64,000 nucleotides of DNA from Sedimentitalea nanhaiensis DSM 24252. Lineage in GTDB: Bacteria > Pseudomonadota > Alphaproteobacteria > Rhodobacterales > Rhodobacteraceae. A program made the position numbers and the translations under genes. Below the pieces are notes generated by a model. It saw only the letters and a list, made by a program, of their open reading frames with translations. It was not told where the DNA came from and searched no databases. The DNA is taken from positions 881,521 through 945,520 of the forward strand of contig NZ_KI421509.1 in assembly GCF_000473225.1 (NCBI RefSeq), read 5' to 3'. Shown piece by piece: positions 47,809 through 56,728 of this stretch (the first letter of the stretch is position 1; the number at the start of each line of letters is the position of its first letter).

Positions 47809-48645
47809 ATGTCGAATGGGCCCTGGACCGATGAAGAAAACGACCTGATCGTCGCGGATTACTTCGCGATGCTGGCCGAGGACATGGCGGGCCGTCCCTA
47901 CAACAAGGCTCAGCACCGGCGCAGTTTGATGCCCCTATTGCGGAGCCGAACGGAAGGCTCGATCGAGTTCAAGCATCAGAATATCAGCGCGGTGCTGAAG
48001 GGGCTCGGTGAAGATTGGATCCCCGGCTACAAGCCAGCGTTCAATTTCCAGATGACCTTGGTCGATGCTGTGGCGCGTTGGTTGGCATGGAACCCGGCCT
48101 GGCTTGGGCGGATGCCGGGCTCGCGACCAGTAAATGGTTTGCGCGAGGCTGCGCAGATCTGGATTGGACCTTCACCGACGTTGTCGAACCAGCCGCCGCC
48201 GCAAGAACTGGAGCAGATGCTGCATGTTGCCCGAAAATTCGACGTGGCGGGTCGAGACGAACGCAACCGGGCCCTTGGCCGGGCGGGAGAAGAACGCGTC
48301 GTGGCTCATGAACGATCCGCACTGAAAATAGCCGGTCGGGATGATCTGGCACGAAAGGTGCGTTGGGTTTCAGAAGAGGACGGCGATGGTGCCGGGTATG
48401 ACATTGCCAGCTTCGCGCCGGACGGACGGGAGCGATTGCTCGAGGTGAAAACGACAAACGGCTGGGAACGCACGCCCTTTTATATCTCCCGCAATGAATT
48501 GGCGGTCGCCGAAGAGCGCCGGTCGGAATGGTGCCTGTTCCGGCTCTGGAACTTCTCGCGAGAGCCAAGAGCGTTTGAGTTGCACCCGCCGCTGGACGCC
48601 CATGTCTCGTTGACCGCGACGGCCTTTCAAGCAAGCTTTCACTGA
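47809..48645 (+). CDS. DUF3883-type PD-(D/E)XK nuclease-like protein
   Basis: 278 residues. The N-terminal 90 residues (WTDEENDLIVADYFAML..., KAQHRR, KHQNISAVLKGLG) form a helical, probably DNA-binding domain known from HNH and DUF3883 proteins. The C-terminal domain has a restriction-nuclease layout: Glu161 in GRAGEE, Asp198 in GAGYDIAS and Glu212-x-Lys214 in LEVKTT. Such proteins are frequent in defence islands and mobile regions. Monocistronic. Confidence 0.78.
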   Translation: MSNGPWTDEENDLIVADYFAMLAEDMAGRPYNKAQHRRSLMPLLRSRTEGSIEFKHQNISAVLKGLGEDWIPGYKPAFNFQMTLVDAVARWLAWNPAWLGRMPGSRPVNGLREAAQIWIGPSPTLSNQPPPQELEQMLHVARKFDVAGRDERNRALGRAGEERVVAHERSALKIAGRDDLARKVRWVSEEDGDGAGYDIASFAPDGRERLLEVKTTNGWERTPFYISRNELAVAEERRSEWCLFRLWNFSREPRAFELHPPLDAHVSLTATAFQASFH

Positions 48646-48837
48646 GGTTTAGCTTGTTGCGCGGCTCAATTGTTCAAGGGTTGCTGCTTGGAAGGTGAAG
48701 ATAACGGAAGCCAGTGACGAAATCGTTGTGCTTGCAGTCACAACGGCATTAATTGCGAATACTGGGCTTTTGCCGCCGGCGTATGCTTCCCATGGTTTGC
48801 GGCGAAAGCTGCCATTAAATACAAGATGGTGACTTCA

Positions 48838-49485
48838 CTACGTCCGACGCCTCCACGGGCGACCACCATCCGAGTTTTCGTTGATGAAATCACACGCTGC
48901 GTTGTCGTGTTCGATCACGGTGGCGCTGATTCCGGCAACATAGTTATCGCGAAGGTGGTCAATTCTAACGTAGTCGGCATCGGAACCTCGGTGCGCAACG
49001 TCTCCGCGCACCTTAACGAAATCGTTAATGAAGTCCTTGCCGCGGGTCCAATTCTTAGAGGGGTTCTCCCAACCGAGGAGCTTCTTGTAGGTTTCGTCAA
49101 TAGGGCCAGCTTTAGGCGTGTTCAGACTGCCCACCACCTCTGTCACATGGGCAGTATAAACCTGCTCCCAACCAGAGCCTGCTAATTCGAGCGGTTTCAA
49201 ATCGTGCTTGTGATCCCTGACCAAGCGAGACAGCTCTTTCTGTGCGCCTAGGGGAAGTTGGGTTGGGGCATTGGCTCGGCCTGCTAAGTGACCAGCAACC
49301 TCGATGGCAAGTTCCTCCACATAAAGCTCCCAAGACGCGCAGAGCATCAGGACGCCACTACGGGTTATATGCCCGAGGCCTCTTCGACCGCCTCCATCGT
49401 GATTTAATGTTCCATGGCTTTCAATGATCCTATTCACATCAACAAGCATCTTGTTTTCAAATTTGGCGAGGGCATTTGACGGCAT
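48838..49485 (-). CDS. HEPN-domain protein (RiboL-PSP-HEPN type)
   Basis: 215 residues, all helical. The R-x4-H motif of HEPN ribonucleases is Arg160 to His165 (VRGDVAHRG), preceded by a helix with NDFV, and CASWELYVEELA near residue 50 is typical of the RiboL-PSP-HEPN group. Many HEPN proteins are RNases in toxin-antitoxin or abortive-infection systems. No nucleotidyltransferase partner is seen, so the activity is uncertain. Confidence 0.75.
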   Translation of the reverse strand: MPSNALAKFENKMLVDVNRIIESHGTLNHDGGGRRGLGHITRSGVLMLCASWELYVEELAIEVAGHLAGRANAPTQLPLGAQKELSRLVRDHKHDLKPLELAGSGWEQVYTAHVTEVVGSLNTPKAGPIDETYKKLLGWENPSKNWTRGKDFINDFVKVRGDVAHRGSDADYVRIDHLRDNYVAGISATVIEHDNAACDFINENSDGGRPWRRRT

Positions 49486-49705
49486 AGATGTGACTGAACT
49501 CTTTGATTCTGATGAGACACGATAGCATTCAGATTCGCTTTCACTGCAATTTAAAACGCCCGCTCAGCTCATGCGTGTGGTGATCGCTGCCGCCGCAATA
49601 CGGCAGCATCTTGGTCGCGCGAGTGCAGCGAATGTCAGGAATGCCGGGCCGCAGTGTATCGCTTCGCCATCTGATCTAGCGATCGAACAGGGCCGATCAC
49701 GACGT

Positions 49706-50101
49706 TCAGGATCCAGTATTTTCGAATGCCCGTCTCGATTGTTCTGGCCAAGTCTCCCCCGCCAAAAAACACGCATCATACAGGCTGACCGCCGACGCCT
49801 CGCGCCCGCAGGTAAGACGCTTCAGCACCTCCGGCGCAAGATATGCCAGCCGCAACTGGCGGCTGACGTGCCGTTCTGCCAGTCCAACGGCCTCGGCCAG
49901 TTCCTGGATCGTGGCGAACTCACCGGCGTCCATGCGCCGCCGCCAGCCCCATGCCCGGCCTATGGCGCGCAGGACATGCGGGTCCTGCATATGGTCTTCG
50001 CTGGGCAAATAGTCGGCGGGCGGCAGGATTTTTGGCCGACCGTTCTTCTTGCGGACCTTCAACGGGATTAGCACGCGGATTGTGTCATCGGCATGCGTCA
50101 T
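49706..50101 (-). CDS. Helix-turn-helix protein of a recombinase trio
   Basis: 131 residues. A central helix-turn-helix (ATIQELAEAVGLAERHVSRQL) and an N-terminal basic stretch (KVRKKNGRPKI). Its ATG overlaps the recombinase stop by four bases. The same small protein accompanies DUF2924 and serine recombinase genes in many Rhodobacteraceae mobile elements; it may direct the recombinase or control its expression. Confidence 0.78.
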   Translation of the reverse strand: MTHADDTIRVLIPLKVRKKNGRPKILPPADYLPSEDHMQDPHVLRAIGRAWGWRRRMDAGEFATIQELAEAVGLAERHVSRQLRLAYLAPEVLKRLTCGREASAVSLYDACFLAGETWPEQSRRAFENTGS

Positions 50102-51426
50102 TCGGCGGCCTCCAGACTGCGCGGCGCGACCATCTCGCGGATGACGCCCGCAATCCCCTCGCGTCGGATGTCCACCTCAAGACCTGCGGCAGTGACAGTG
50201 ACGCGCCGTACGAGAAGCTGGATGATCCGTGCCTGCTCGGCCGGGAATAGTTGCGCCCAGAGCCCGGTGAAATCATGAAGTGCTGCGATGGCGTCGGCCT
50301 CGGAAATCGCGCTATTTTCCGACTTCAGGGCCGCAATCACCTGTGTCACCACCTCCGGCGTCTGTAGAATGCGCCGGACCTCGGTCACGACCGCATCCTC
50401 GACCATTCCAGCCGCCAGCCGCATCGGGGCGGTCTCAGCACCGGTCTCGCGGTTCCGGATGACGTCCATCGACACATAGTAGCGGTAAAGCTTCGCGCCC
50501 TTCTTCGTGCTGGTGGGGGTCATGGCAGCGCCGGTGTCGCTGAAGATCAGCCCCTTCAAAAGAGCAGGAGTCCGGGATCGGCTATTGTTGGCCCGTTTGC
50601 GGGGGCTTTCCTGCAGGATGGCGTGGGCGCGATCCCAGAGGTCGTTGTCGATGATAGCGTCGTGCTCGCCCGGATAAGCCTTGCCCTTGTGGACGGCTTC
50701 ACCACGATAAACTCGGTTGTTCAGGAGCCGATAGAGGTAGCCCTTGTCGATCAGCGTACCCTGCTTGTTGCGGAAGCCGTCGCGGCGGAGTTCGCGCGCG
50801 AGAACCGTCGCGGATCCCAGTTCGACAAACCGCTCGAAGATGCGCCGGACCGATGCGGCTTCGGCATCGTTCACCAACAGTTTGCGATCCTCCACATTAT
50901 AACCCAGCGGAACATAGCCGCCCATCCAGATCCCACGCTTGCGCGATGCCGCCACTTTGTCGCGGATGCGCTCACCGATGACCTCGCGCTCGAACTGGGC
51001 GAAACTGAGCAGGATGTTCAGCGTCAACCGCCCCATGGACGTCGTGGTATTGAACGACTGCGTGACCGAGACGAAGGTGACGCCGTTGCGGTCGAAGATC
51101 TCGACCAGCTTAGAAAAATCCATCAGCGAGCGGCTGAGGCGGTCGATTTTGTAGACCACGACCACGTCGATCAACCCGTCGTCGATGTCGGCCAGAAGCT
51201 GCTTAAGACCGGGACGTTCGAGGGTGCCACCGGAAAAACCGCCATCGTCGTAGCGTTCGCGGGTCGCAACCCAGCCCTCGGATCGCTGGCTGGCGACATA
51301 GGCCTCGCAGGCCTCCCGCTGGGCATCGAGGCTGTTGAATTCCATGTCGAGCCCTTCCTCGCTCGACTTGCGGGTGTAGATGGCACAGCGCAGGCGGCGC
51401 TTGGGGCGGGCGTTGATATCCATCAT
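50098..51426 (-). CDS. Large serine recombinase
   Basis: 442 residues. N-terminal resolvase domain with the catalytic serine at 21/22 (YTRKSSEEG), the arginine region DRLSRSLMDFSKL and QFEREVIGERIRDK; then a recombinase domain (about 170-270) and a helical C-terminal part. The four cysteines of the zinc-ribbon found in many relatives are missing. Integrates or excises circular DNA at short att sites. ATG overlaps the DUF2924 gene. Confidence 0.92.
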   Translation of the reverse strand: MMDINARPKRRLRCAIYTRKSSEEGLDMEFNSLDAQREACEAYVASQRSEGWVATRERYDDGGFSGGTLERPGLKQLLADIDDGLIDVVVVYKIDRLSRSLMDFSKLVEIFDRNGVTFVSVTQSFNTTTSMGRLTLNILLSFAQFEREVIGERIRDKVAASRKRGIWMGGYVPLGYNVEDRKLLVNDAEAASVRRIFERFVELGSATVLARELRRDGFRNKQGTLIDKGYLYRLLNNRVYRGEAVHKGKAYPGEHDAIIDNDLWDRAHAILQESPRKRANNSRSRTPALLKGLIFSDTGAAMTPTSTKKGAKLYRYYVSMDVIRNRETGAETAPMRLAAGMVEDAVVTEVRRILQTPEVVTQVIAALKSENSAISEADAIAALHDFTGLWAQLFPAEQARIIQLLVRRVTVTAAGLEVDIRREGIAGVIREMVAPRSLEAAE

Positions 51427-51923
51427 GCTTCCTCCCGCTTGCGTTCACGCAGGCCGAAGAAGCGATAGCCATTCCAACGCGTTCCGGTGATGGCACGGGC
51501 CACGGCCGAGAGCGATTTGAACTTCCGGCCCTGCCAGTCGAAACCGTCTGTCAGAACGATCACAGTCTGCTCGACCCCGTCCCATTCCCGGATGAGCTTG
51601 GTCCCTATGACCGGATTGCGCGGATCAGCGATCTGGTTTTTCCGGCGCGCGACGCCTTCGACCTCATCGGCCAGCAGATCCAACATGCGGCGCGTTTCCC
51701 GGTCAGGGCCGCCGTAGGTCAGTTCCTGGATACGATAGGCGATGCGCATTTCCAAAAAGGTCCGGCTGTTGTTCGGCGCGGCACTGCCGAAAAGTTTTTC
51801 CCATTCGGCTTTCAGATCCCTGACCGACATGGCCTTCAGCGTGGCCAGGCGCGCTAGGACGGTTTGATCCATGGATCGGTCCTGCCCAGGTTTTGTAGGG
51901 CTTATCTTATTGTGATGCTTCAT
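51423..51923 (-). CDS. DUF2924 protein
   Basis: 166 residues from the ATG at 51923, six bases after GGAGGA. DUF2924 signature LKAMSVRDLKAEWEKLFG and REWDGVEQTVIVLTDGFDWQGRKFKSLSAVARAITGTRWNGYRFF. Found next to serine recombinases in phage-like elements; probably a recombination factor. Overlaps the small upstream gene by 17 bases. Confidence 0.85.
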   Translation of the reverse strand: MKHHNKISPTKPGQDRSMDQTVLARLATLKAMSVRDLKAEWEKLFGSAAPNNSRTFLEMRIAYRIQELTYGGPDRETRRMLDLLADEVEGVARRKNQIADPRNPVIGTKLIREWDGVEQTVIVLTDGFDWQGRKFKSLSAVARAITGTRWNGYRFFGLRERKREEA

Positions 51924-52155
51924 CAATTCCTCCGATGCGGATACGTTTTGCACGACGACCACCGCTCTTCCGGGGCGAGAAGTCCACGAAACTGTCTCCG
52001 CCTTCGGCAGATAAAGAACTGGCGTTTTCGGCGTTCAGGCGAATGACGCCAGCCGCCAGAATGCGGCCGATTTCTTCGAGGCGCGCATCCGCTGACATGC
52101 GCTCAGGACAAAGGGGATTGGCACCCGAAATCGGGCCTGATGTGATGCTGGGCAT
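51907..52155 (-). CDS. Small protein upstream of the recombinase trio
   Basis: 82 residues if started at the ATG at 52155; the ATGs at 52185 and 52098 are alternatives and none has a strong ribosome site. SADARLEEIGRILAAGVIRL followed by a Ser/Arg-rich tail. Similar small genes lie before DUF2924 in related elements. Function unknown. Confidence 0.6.
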   Translation of the reverse strand: MPSITSGPISGANPLCPERMSADARLEEIGRILAAGVIRLNAENASSLSAEGGDSFVDFSPRKSGGRRAKRIRIGGIDEASQ

Positions 52156-52320
52156 GACGACTTTTCGCGATTGGAATGATGCCATGAATGTATCGCGAAA
52201 TCAGAAAATCACAAGCAATTCAATAATTTGCGGACAGCATCGACCTGCGCGTAGAGCCGCGTATTTCTGCGCAATGACTATGCGGCCGTAGGGGGCGCCA
52301 ATTGGAGTCACAGAGCCGAA

Positions 52321-53256
52321 TCAGCCTGCGCGACCATCCATGAATTTGTCGAATGTATCGATGGTCTGTTCTTCTTCCAGCTCGGCCATATCCCAGCGGG
52401 ATGGAGCGCGGTCAGGATAAAGCAGCAGCGAGATCGTCATCTGGTCGTTGCGGGGCGAGAACACCGTCATTTCATGGACGGGCTCAGACCCTAACCAGAC
52501 ACCTGCCGGGTGGCGATGGCCATGGCGGCCGGTGTCCATGTCGACTTCTTGTGCGGCGAGAGAGGCCTGTGGAAGTTCGATCACGCTCTGCCGGGCGGCA
52601 TAGAAGATCCCGGACTTGATCAAAGGCTCGCTGGACCATGCCCAGTCGATGAAGCCGTCCTTTCCGACGACGATCATGGCCCGCTTTTGGGTGATGGTCA
52701 TCCATTTCAGAATCGCAGCGGTAAGCGATACGGCATAGCGGTCCGCCAGATCGGTCATCACGTCGATGTCGATGGGGCGGTCCTTGATCTGGGCTCGGAA
52801 GTCGTCGAGCGGCATCAAGAGGTAGGAGGCAAAAGTATTGGCCTCACCTTCGATCTTGTTCCGGCCCTCATCCCAGTCAGCCATGTTGCGGTTGCTACAT
52901 TCGAGGCCGTTGGGGTTGGTCTGCCGGTGCAGCAGGTAGTGGCCCAGCTCATGGGCCAGCGTGAAGTTCCGCCGCCCCGGCGAACGGATGGTCTCATTGT
53001 AAATGATACCCCACTCACCGGAACCGTTGGGGTGCGGCATCAACATGCCTTCGACGCCCTTGGACAGGTCCAACCCGCCGACCATGGTGATCGGTGCGTC
53101 CGGAAACACCTGTCGTGAGAAATCCTGCGCCAGCGCCGCCACATCAATCGGAAAGCGCGGTAGCCCATGCGCTGCCTGATGCAGCGACAGGATCTGAGTA
53201 AGGCGGATTGCCCAACCCTGTGGCGTCGTGGGCAGGCTCAATCCTTCTTTCCCCAC
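52321..53256 (-). CDS. ImmA/IrrE family metallopeptidase
   Basis: 311 residues. Zinc-peptidase motif HELGH in TLAHELGHYLLH with the downstream Glu in EGEANTFASYLLMP. In conjugative and phage-like elements ImmA proteases cut the neighbouring XRE repressor to induce the element. The GTG start overlaps the XRE stop, and the two proteins are translated together, supporting that pairing. The C-terminal 120 residues are extra relative to minimal ImmA. Confidence 0.88.
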   Translation of the reverse strand: MGKEGLSLPTTPQGWAIRLTQILSLHQAAHGLPRFPIDVAALAQDFSRQVFPDAPITMVGGLDLSKGVEGMLMPHPNGSGEWGIIYNETIRSPGRRNFTLAHELGHYLLHRQTNPNGLECSNRNMADWDEGRNKIEGEANTFASYLLMPLDDFRAQIKDRPIDIDVMTDLADRYAVSLTAAILKWMTITQKRAMIVVGKDGFIDWAWSSEPLIKSGIFYAARQSVIELPQASLAAQEVDMDTGRHGHRHPAGVWLGSEPVHEMTVFSPRNDQMTISLLLYPDRAPSRWDMAELEEEQTIDTFDKFMDGRAG

Positions 53257-53558
53257 ATATCGATCATCTGATTGATCTTAGCTTGGTCGTCCGGGGCGAG
53301 CTTGCTGAACTTGCGGAAGAATGCCTCCTTAAGAACCGCGTCTCCGGGCTCCTCGCTTTCATCAAGCAGATAATCGGTGGTGACCTCGAGGGCCTGAGCG
53401 ATCCGTGTCAGTTTTTCTCCGGACGGCTTTCGTGCGTCGCGGTTTTCCAACTCCCAAATGTAGCTCTTGCTCGAGTCGGTCAGTTCCGCGAGCTTGTCTA
53501 GGGAGTATCCCTTTTCCTGGCGGTGGCGCTTGATCTTGGCGCCGAGGGACGTGGTCAT
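53238..53558 (-). CDS. XRE-family repressor
   Basis: 106 residues from the ATG at 53558, with AAGGAT upstream; a longer frame would run through the operators and is rejected. N-terminal helix-turn-helix: GAKIKRHRQEKGYSLDKLAE, LTDSSKSYIWELENR. The C-terminal part ends with a helix (DQAKINQMIDMWGKKD). Likely binds the two palindromes at 53593-53662 and controls both its own gene and the divergent operon. Confidence 0.88.
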   Translation of the reverse strand: MTTSLGAKIKRHRQEKGYSLDKLAELTDSSKSYIWELENRDARKPSGEKLTRIAQALEVTTDYLLDESEEPGDAVLKEAFFRKFSKLAPDDQAKINQMIDMWGKKD

Positions 53559-53592
53559 CGTATCATCCTTGTTTTCCTTGGTTGCAGGAAGC

Positions 53593-53612
53593 TTGTTCGG
53601 TATGCCGAACAA
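53593..53612. promoter_or_regulatory. Operator 1 (palindrome TTGTTCGGTATGCCGAACAA)
   Basis: Near-perfect 20-base palindrome with TTGTTCGG and CCGAACAA half-sites, 34 bases before the XRE start. A second copy of the same half-sites lies to the right, centre to centre 50 bases. Confidence 0.8.
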
Positions 53613-53642
53613 AATCGTGCCGCGCAAGTAGACATGGCGGTT

Positions 53643-53662
53643 TGTTCGGTATATATCGAACA
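53643..53662. promoter_or_regulatory. Operator 2 (palindrome TGTTCGGTATATATCGAACA)
   Basis: Second copy of the TGTTCGGTAT half-site and its inverse, 54 bases before the divergent gene. The exact 50-base spacing puts both sites on the same face of the helix, as expected for cooperative repressor binding. Likely overlaps the rightward promoter. Confidence 0.8.
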
Positions 53663-53716
53663 GCATCGTATCGCTTTGCGCCGATTCCCTCCTCCTCCTG
53701 GCCAGAAAGGGCTCCC

Positions 53717-54943
53717 ATGACCGCTATTGCTGCCTTCCTCCGCAAGACCCCCGTCCCCCGACTGCAAGACTACTTCACCGCTGCTGGGTTTACCTCTCTT
53801 CCGCCGGTCGATTGGACCAAGCCCGAGTCGGAGGTCGTCGAGCCCTTGATTAAGGCAGTCGACGATATGAACGATGACGAAAAACAGCGCGTTGTTCTTG
53901 ATGCAGGCCGGGTCGCTGCCCTCGCGGATGAGCCAGGACAGAACGCCTTGCAGAACGTGGTTCTCAACCGCGCTGTGTTCGACCCGCTGGAAGGGGCAAA
54001 CAATCGCTCGCTCTGGGTCTTCCTCAATGAGACCGACCGTTTCCGTCTGGCGGAAGAGGTCCGCTACAATGATGAACGCCGCCGGACCCGGTCGTGGAGC
54101 GGTTTTGGAGTCGATGCTGATCTGGCAGTGCGGAAGGATCCCATCTCGATCGCGGCCTTCACCGCAGCGATCCGTGAGCGGTTTGAGACGCCGAATGTCC
54201 ATGTCGACATCTTCGACCGCCATCGGGTGATCCTCGATGGCGAAGAGTGTGAGCTCGTCCAGGTCGCGGTTTATCGTGAGGGGCGCCCCGAGGACACGCT
54301 GGGCTTTGATGCCAACAGCACGCTGGCGCGTCGGATCGTAAAACCGGTGTTCGAGGCCGCATTGACCTATGAGGCAGCGACCGGCGTGATTGAGGTCGTG
54401 GCCAAGACCCGTGAGGATCGTATGGATCTGACGCGCTTCATGGCGCGGGATCTGCTCGGCATCACCATTGATGAGCACCAGGCGTTGCCGCTGCGCGAAT
54501 ATGATCTGAGCATGCTTCTGCAGCCTTTCGACTTTCCGACGGACCCGGCCGACGGCATCGCCAGTGTAACGGTCAAAGAATTGCGCCTGATGGATCTCGG
54601 GGATGCCAAAGAGCGCATCACGCTTGAATCCATGTCGGGTGCGGACCGGACGATCTGGCAGATGGCAGAACACCGCATCGGGTTGGATATCGGCGGCGGT
54701 ACTCATGGGGCCGGTTTTGTAGGCGAGGTGCCTGAATGGGTGATCACCCGCGCGCGCTTCACGATCAAGTTCCACCCCGGTCCCGAAGGTGGGCGCGGTA
54801 AGTCGCTGGCTCTGACTGTGACCATGCCGCACGGCTGCAATCTGAAGGACATGACGCCACAGGAACGCCTGATCGGCGAGAAGTACCTGCGCCTGTGGGG
54901 CATCCTGAAAGACGACACCGATGAGGGCGATGTTCTTGAGTAA
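53717..54943 (+). CDS. Unknown protein, first gene of the XRE-controlled operon
   Basis: 408 residues, no signal peptide or membrane helices. No nuclease, ATPase or phage-structural motif is seen; DVHIFDRH-like and GLDIGGGTHGAG stretches are present, but no known fold can be assigned. Starts 54 bases after operator 2. Its 3' end overlaps the next gene by 23 bases. Confidence 0.75.
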   Translation: MTAIAAFLRKTPVPRLQDYFTAAGFTSLPPVDWTKPESEVVEPLIKAVDDMNDDEKQRVVLDAGRVAALADEPGQNALQNVVLNRAVFDPLEGANNRSLWVFLNETDRFRLAEEVRYNDERRRTRSWSGFGVDADLAVRKDPISIAAFTAAIRERFETPNVHVDIFDRHRVILDGEECELVQVAVYREGRPEDTLGFDANSTLARRIVKPVFEAALTYEAATGVIEVVAKTREDRMDLTRFMARDLLGITIDEHQALPLREYDLSMLLQPFDFPTDPADGIASVTVKELRLMDLGDAKERITLESMSGADRTIWQMAEHRIGLDIGGGTHGAGFVGEVPEWVITRARFTIKFHPGPEGGRGKSLALTVTMPHGCNLKDMTPQERLIGEKYLRLWGILKDDTDEGDVLE

Positions 54944-55862
54944 GCGGGCTGTTGACCTTTTGCTGCGGGCTATGGAAGCCCGCAGCACATCTGTTCAGGG
55001 CACGACGCTGCACCAGGTTTCGCCACGAGCGACCGAGATACTGCTTGAGGCCAAACTTCTCGTTGCTGGCGGGCGTGTTTCGGTCGTTGCCGCGATGGAT
55101 GACTACGAAGACGAGCCGGTCGAGGTCACCTGGTCGCCAGTGCTGAAGTCATATGGCTACCACGACAGCGTAGGCCGTTGGATCCAAGTCGATGAGCAGG
55201 AGATCGCGGCCTATCGCGTCGACTATGGGCTGGCTCTCGCCAAAATGCTGGTGTCGTTCGAGCGACAGGGGCCGCCGGGACCGCAGCCACTGATCAAGGA
55301 TCAGCTTTGGGATGTTGGCACCATCAGGCTTGCAGGCGCCAAAACCCCTGCGCCTGTCTGGTTTGCGCGGCGTCTCGGCGATCCCGCGGCCTGGGCGAGG
55401 GTCGAGGGGCTGTTCGAGCGCAGGCCTCCGGTGGAAGCCCGCATCATCCTGACGTCGACGCCGGGCGATCGCATTCCGGTCACCACTCACAAGCGCAATC
55501 ACGTCATCAGCGTGGCAGACGTTATGGGACCCGGCAAGCTCGCGATCTCGCCGCAGGTTCTGCGGTCACGGGTGTTCCCGGGTCAAGTCCAGCGCCGTTT
55601 CCCGATCGACCATTCGGATGACTACGGCATTGTCTGGCTGCGGAACGAAACCCTTACTTTCCGTAGCGACAAACAGCGGCAACTGTTGGGCTTGCTGTTC
55701 GATGCATACTGGTCCGGTTCGCCTGAGTGTCGGACAGCCGCCGTTCTGTTTGAAGCCGGTTACAAGGACGGTACGAACGCCTTCGCAAAGGTTTTCAGCG
55801 GCCGTGACGATTGGCGTTCATTTCTAAAGTACGCCGAAGGAAACTGCTGGATCGAGCCCTGA
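54921..55862 (+). CDS. Unknown protein with a helical C-terminal domain
   Basis: 313 residues; ATG at 54921 (or 54930). The final 75 residues (LTFRSDKQRQLLGLLFDAYW...GYKDGTNAFAKVFSGRDDW) look like a winged-helix binding domain. The rest is unassigned. It shares translation with the upstream unknown gene, and the terminator at 55885 closes the pair off from the replication genes. Confidence 0.75.
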   Translation: MRAMFLSKRAVDLLLRAMEARSTSVQGTTLHQVSPRATEILLEAKLLVAGGRVSVVAAMDDYEDEPVEVTWSPVLKSYGYHDSVGRWIQVDEQEIAAYRVDYGLALAKMLVSFERQGPPGPQPLIKDQLWDVGTIRLAGAKTPAPVWFARRLGDPAAWARVEGLFERRPPVEARIILTSTPGDRIPVTTHKRNHVISVADVMGPGKLAISPQVLRSRVFPGQVQRRFPIDHSDDYGIVWLRNETLTFRSDKQRQLLGLLFDAYWSGSPECRTAAVLFEAGYKDGTNAFAKVFSGRDDWRSFLKYAEGNCWIEP

Positions 55863-55884
55863 TCCAAGGAAATCTTGCGATGAC

Positions 55885-55918
55885 AAAAGCCGTCCTCCGG
55901 GGCGGCTTTTTGCTTTTG
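55885..55918 (+). terminator. Terminator of the two-gene unknown operon
   Basis: AAAAGCCG (55885-55892) and CGGCTTTT (55903-55910) stem with a ten-base loop and further T residues. Strong intrinsic terminator form. Confidence 0.85.
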
Positions 55919-56021
55919 TGGCTCTCCTACCAGTTCCCCTACCGCACACCTTCCTGAGCCCTGCCACCCCCTCCGCCATGTTGATCCCGCAAGTGTTCGC
56001 AAAAACCCGAAGGAGGTTCAA

Positions 56022-56231
56022 ATGGCGCTAAGGCACCTTTCCCAGATCGAGCTGGCGGCTCGCTGGAACATTTCACACCGCACGCTGGAGCGTTGGCGGT
56101 GGACGGGTGAAGGCCCGAAATTCATCAAACTCGGGGGGCGGGTGATTTACCGGCTCGAAGATGTCGAGGCTTTCGAGGTCGAGCAGATCCGCGGCTCGGA
56201 CCACGAGCCCCACCGCCCGATGTCGGCGTAA
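56022..56231 (+). CDS. Small helix-turn-helix (excisionase/MerR-like) protein
   Basis: 69 residues. ELAARWNISHRTLERWRWTGEGPKFIKLGGRVIYRLEDVEAF is the AlpA/excisionase-type winged helix. GGAGG lies eight bases upstream of the ATG. First gene of the replication and recombination operon. Confidence 0.85.
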   Translation: MALRHLSQIELAARWNISHRTLERWRWTGEGPKFIKLGGRVIYRLEDVEAFEVEQIRGSDHEPHRPMSA

Positions 56232-56242
56232 GGGGGACCAAC

Positions 56243-56728
56243 ATGACAATTTCTAACCACATCACACTGGCCGATATCCACCGCATGCCAGTTGGCCAGA
56301 TCGCCGCACTGCCCGCTGATCAGCTGGCAATGCTGAAGGAGACGGCCGATCAGCAGCTCACCCAGGCCAAAACCGTATCTGATTGGCTCGATGGTGCCAT
56401 CTCCCTGAAATACGCCGAACGTGCAGCCGAATGCCGTCATGAGGCGGGCAAGGACACGGGCACGATCCGCTTTGAAGATGGCGACGTCACCGTGATCGCC
56501 GACTTGGCGAAACGGATCGATTGGGATCAGGCGAAACTCGCCCAGATCGCCGAAAACATCGCATCGGCTGGCGAGGACCCGGCCGAGTTCATCGAGACCA
56601 CGTTGAAGGTGTCAGAGCGCAAATACACTGCACTGCCGGAGTCCTGGCGCAAGGGTTTTGAACCCGCGCGCACGGTCCGGACCGGCAAGCCCAAGTTCCG
56701 CCTGTTGCTGGGCGAGGAGGTGCGCTGA
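56243..56728 (+). CDS. Conserved phage-like protein
   Basis: 161 residues, mainly helical, GGGG upstream. No known domain. The stop overlaps the start of the ATPase gene by one base. Similar proteins occur before Sak4-type ATPases in alphaproteobacterial phages, so a recombination role is plausible but not shown. Confidence 0.7.
   Translation: MTISNHITLADIHRMPVGQIAALPADQLAMLKETADQQLTQAKTVSDWLDGAISLKYAERAAECRHEAGKDTGTIRFEDGDVTVIADLAKRIDWDQAKLAQIAENIASAGEDPAEFIETTLKVSERKYTALPESWRKGFEPARTVRTGKPKFRLLLGEEVR

Noticed and set aside
53555..54988. 477-residue open frame opposite the unknown operon
   Set aside because: It spans the operators and the XRE start and has shadow-like composition.
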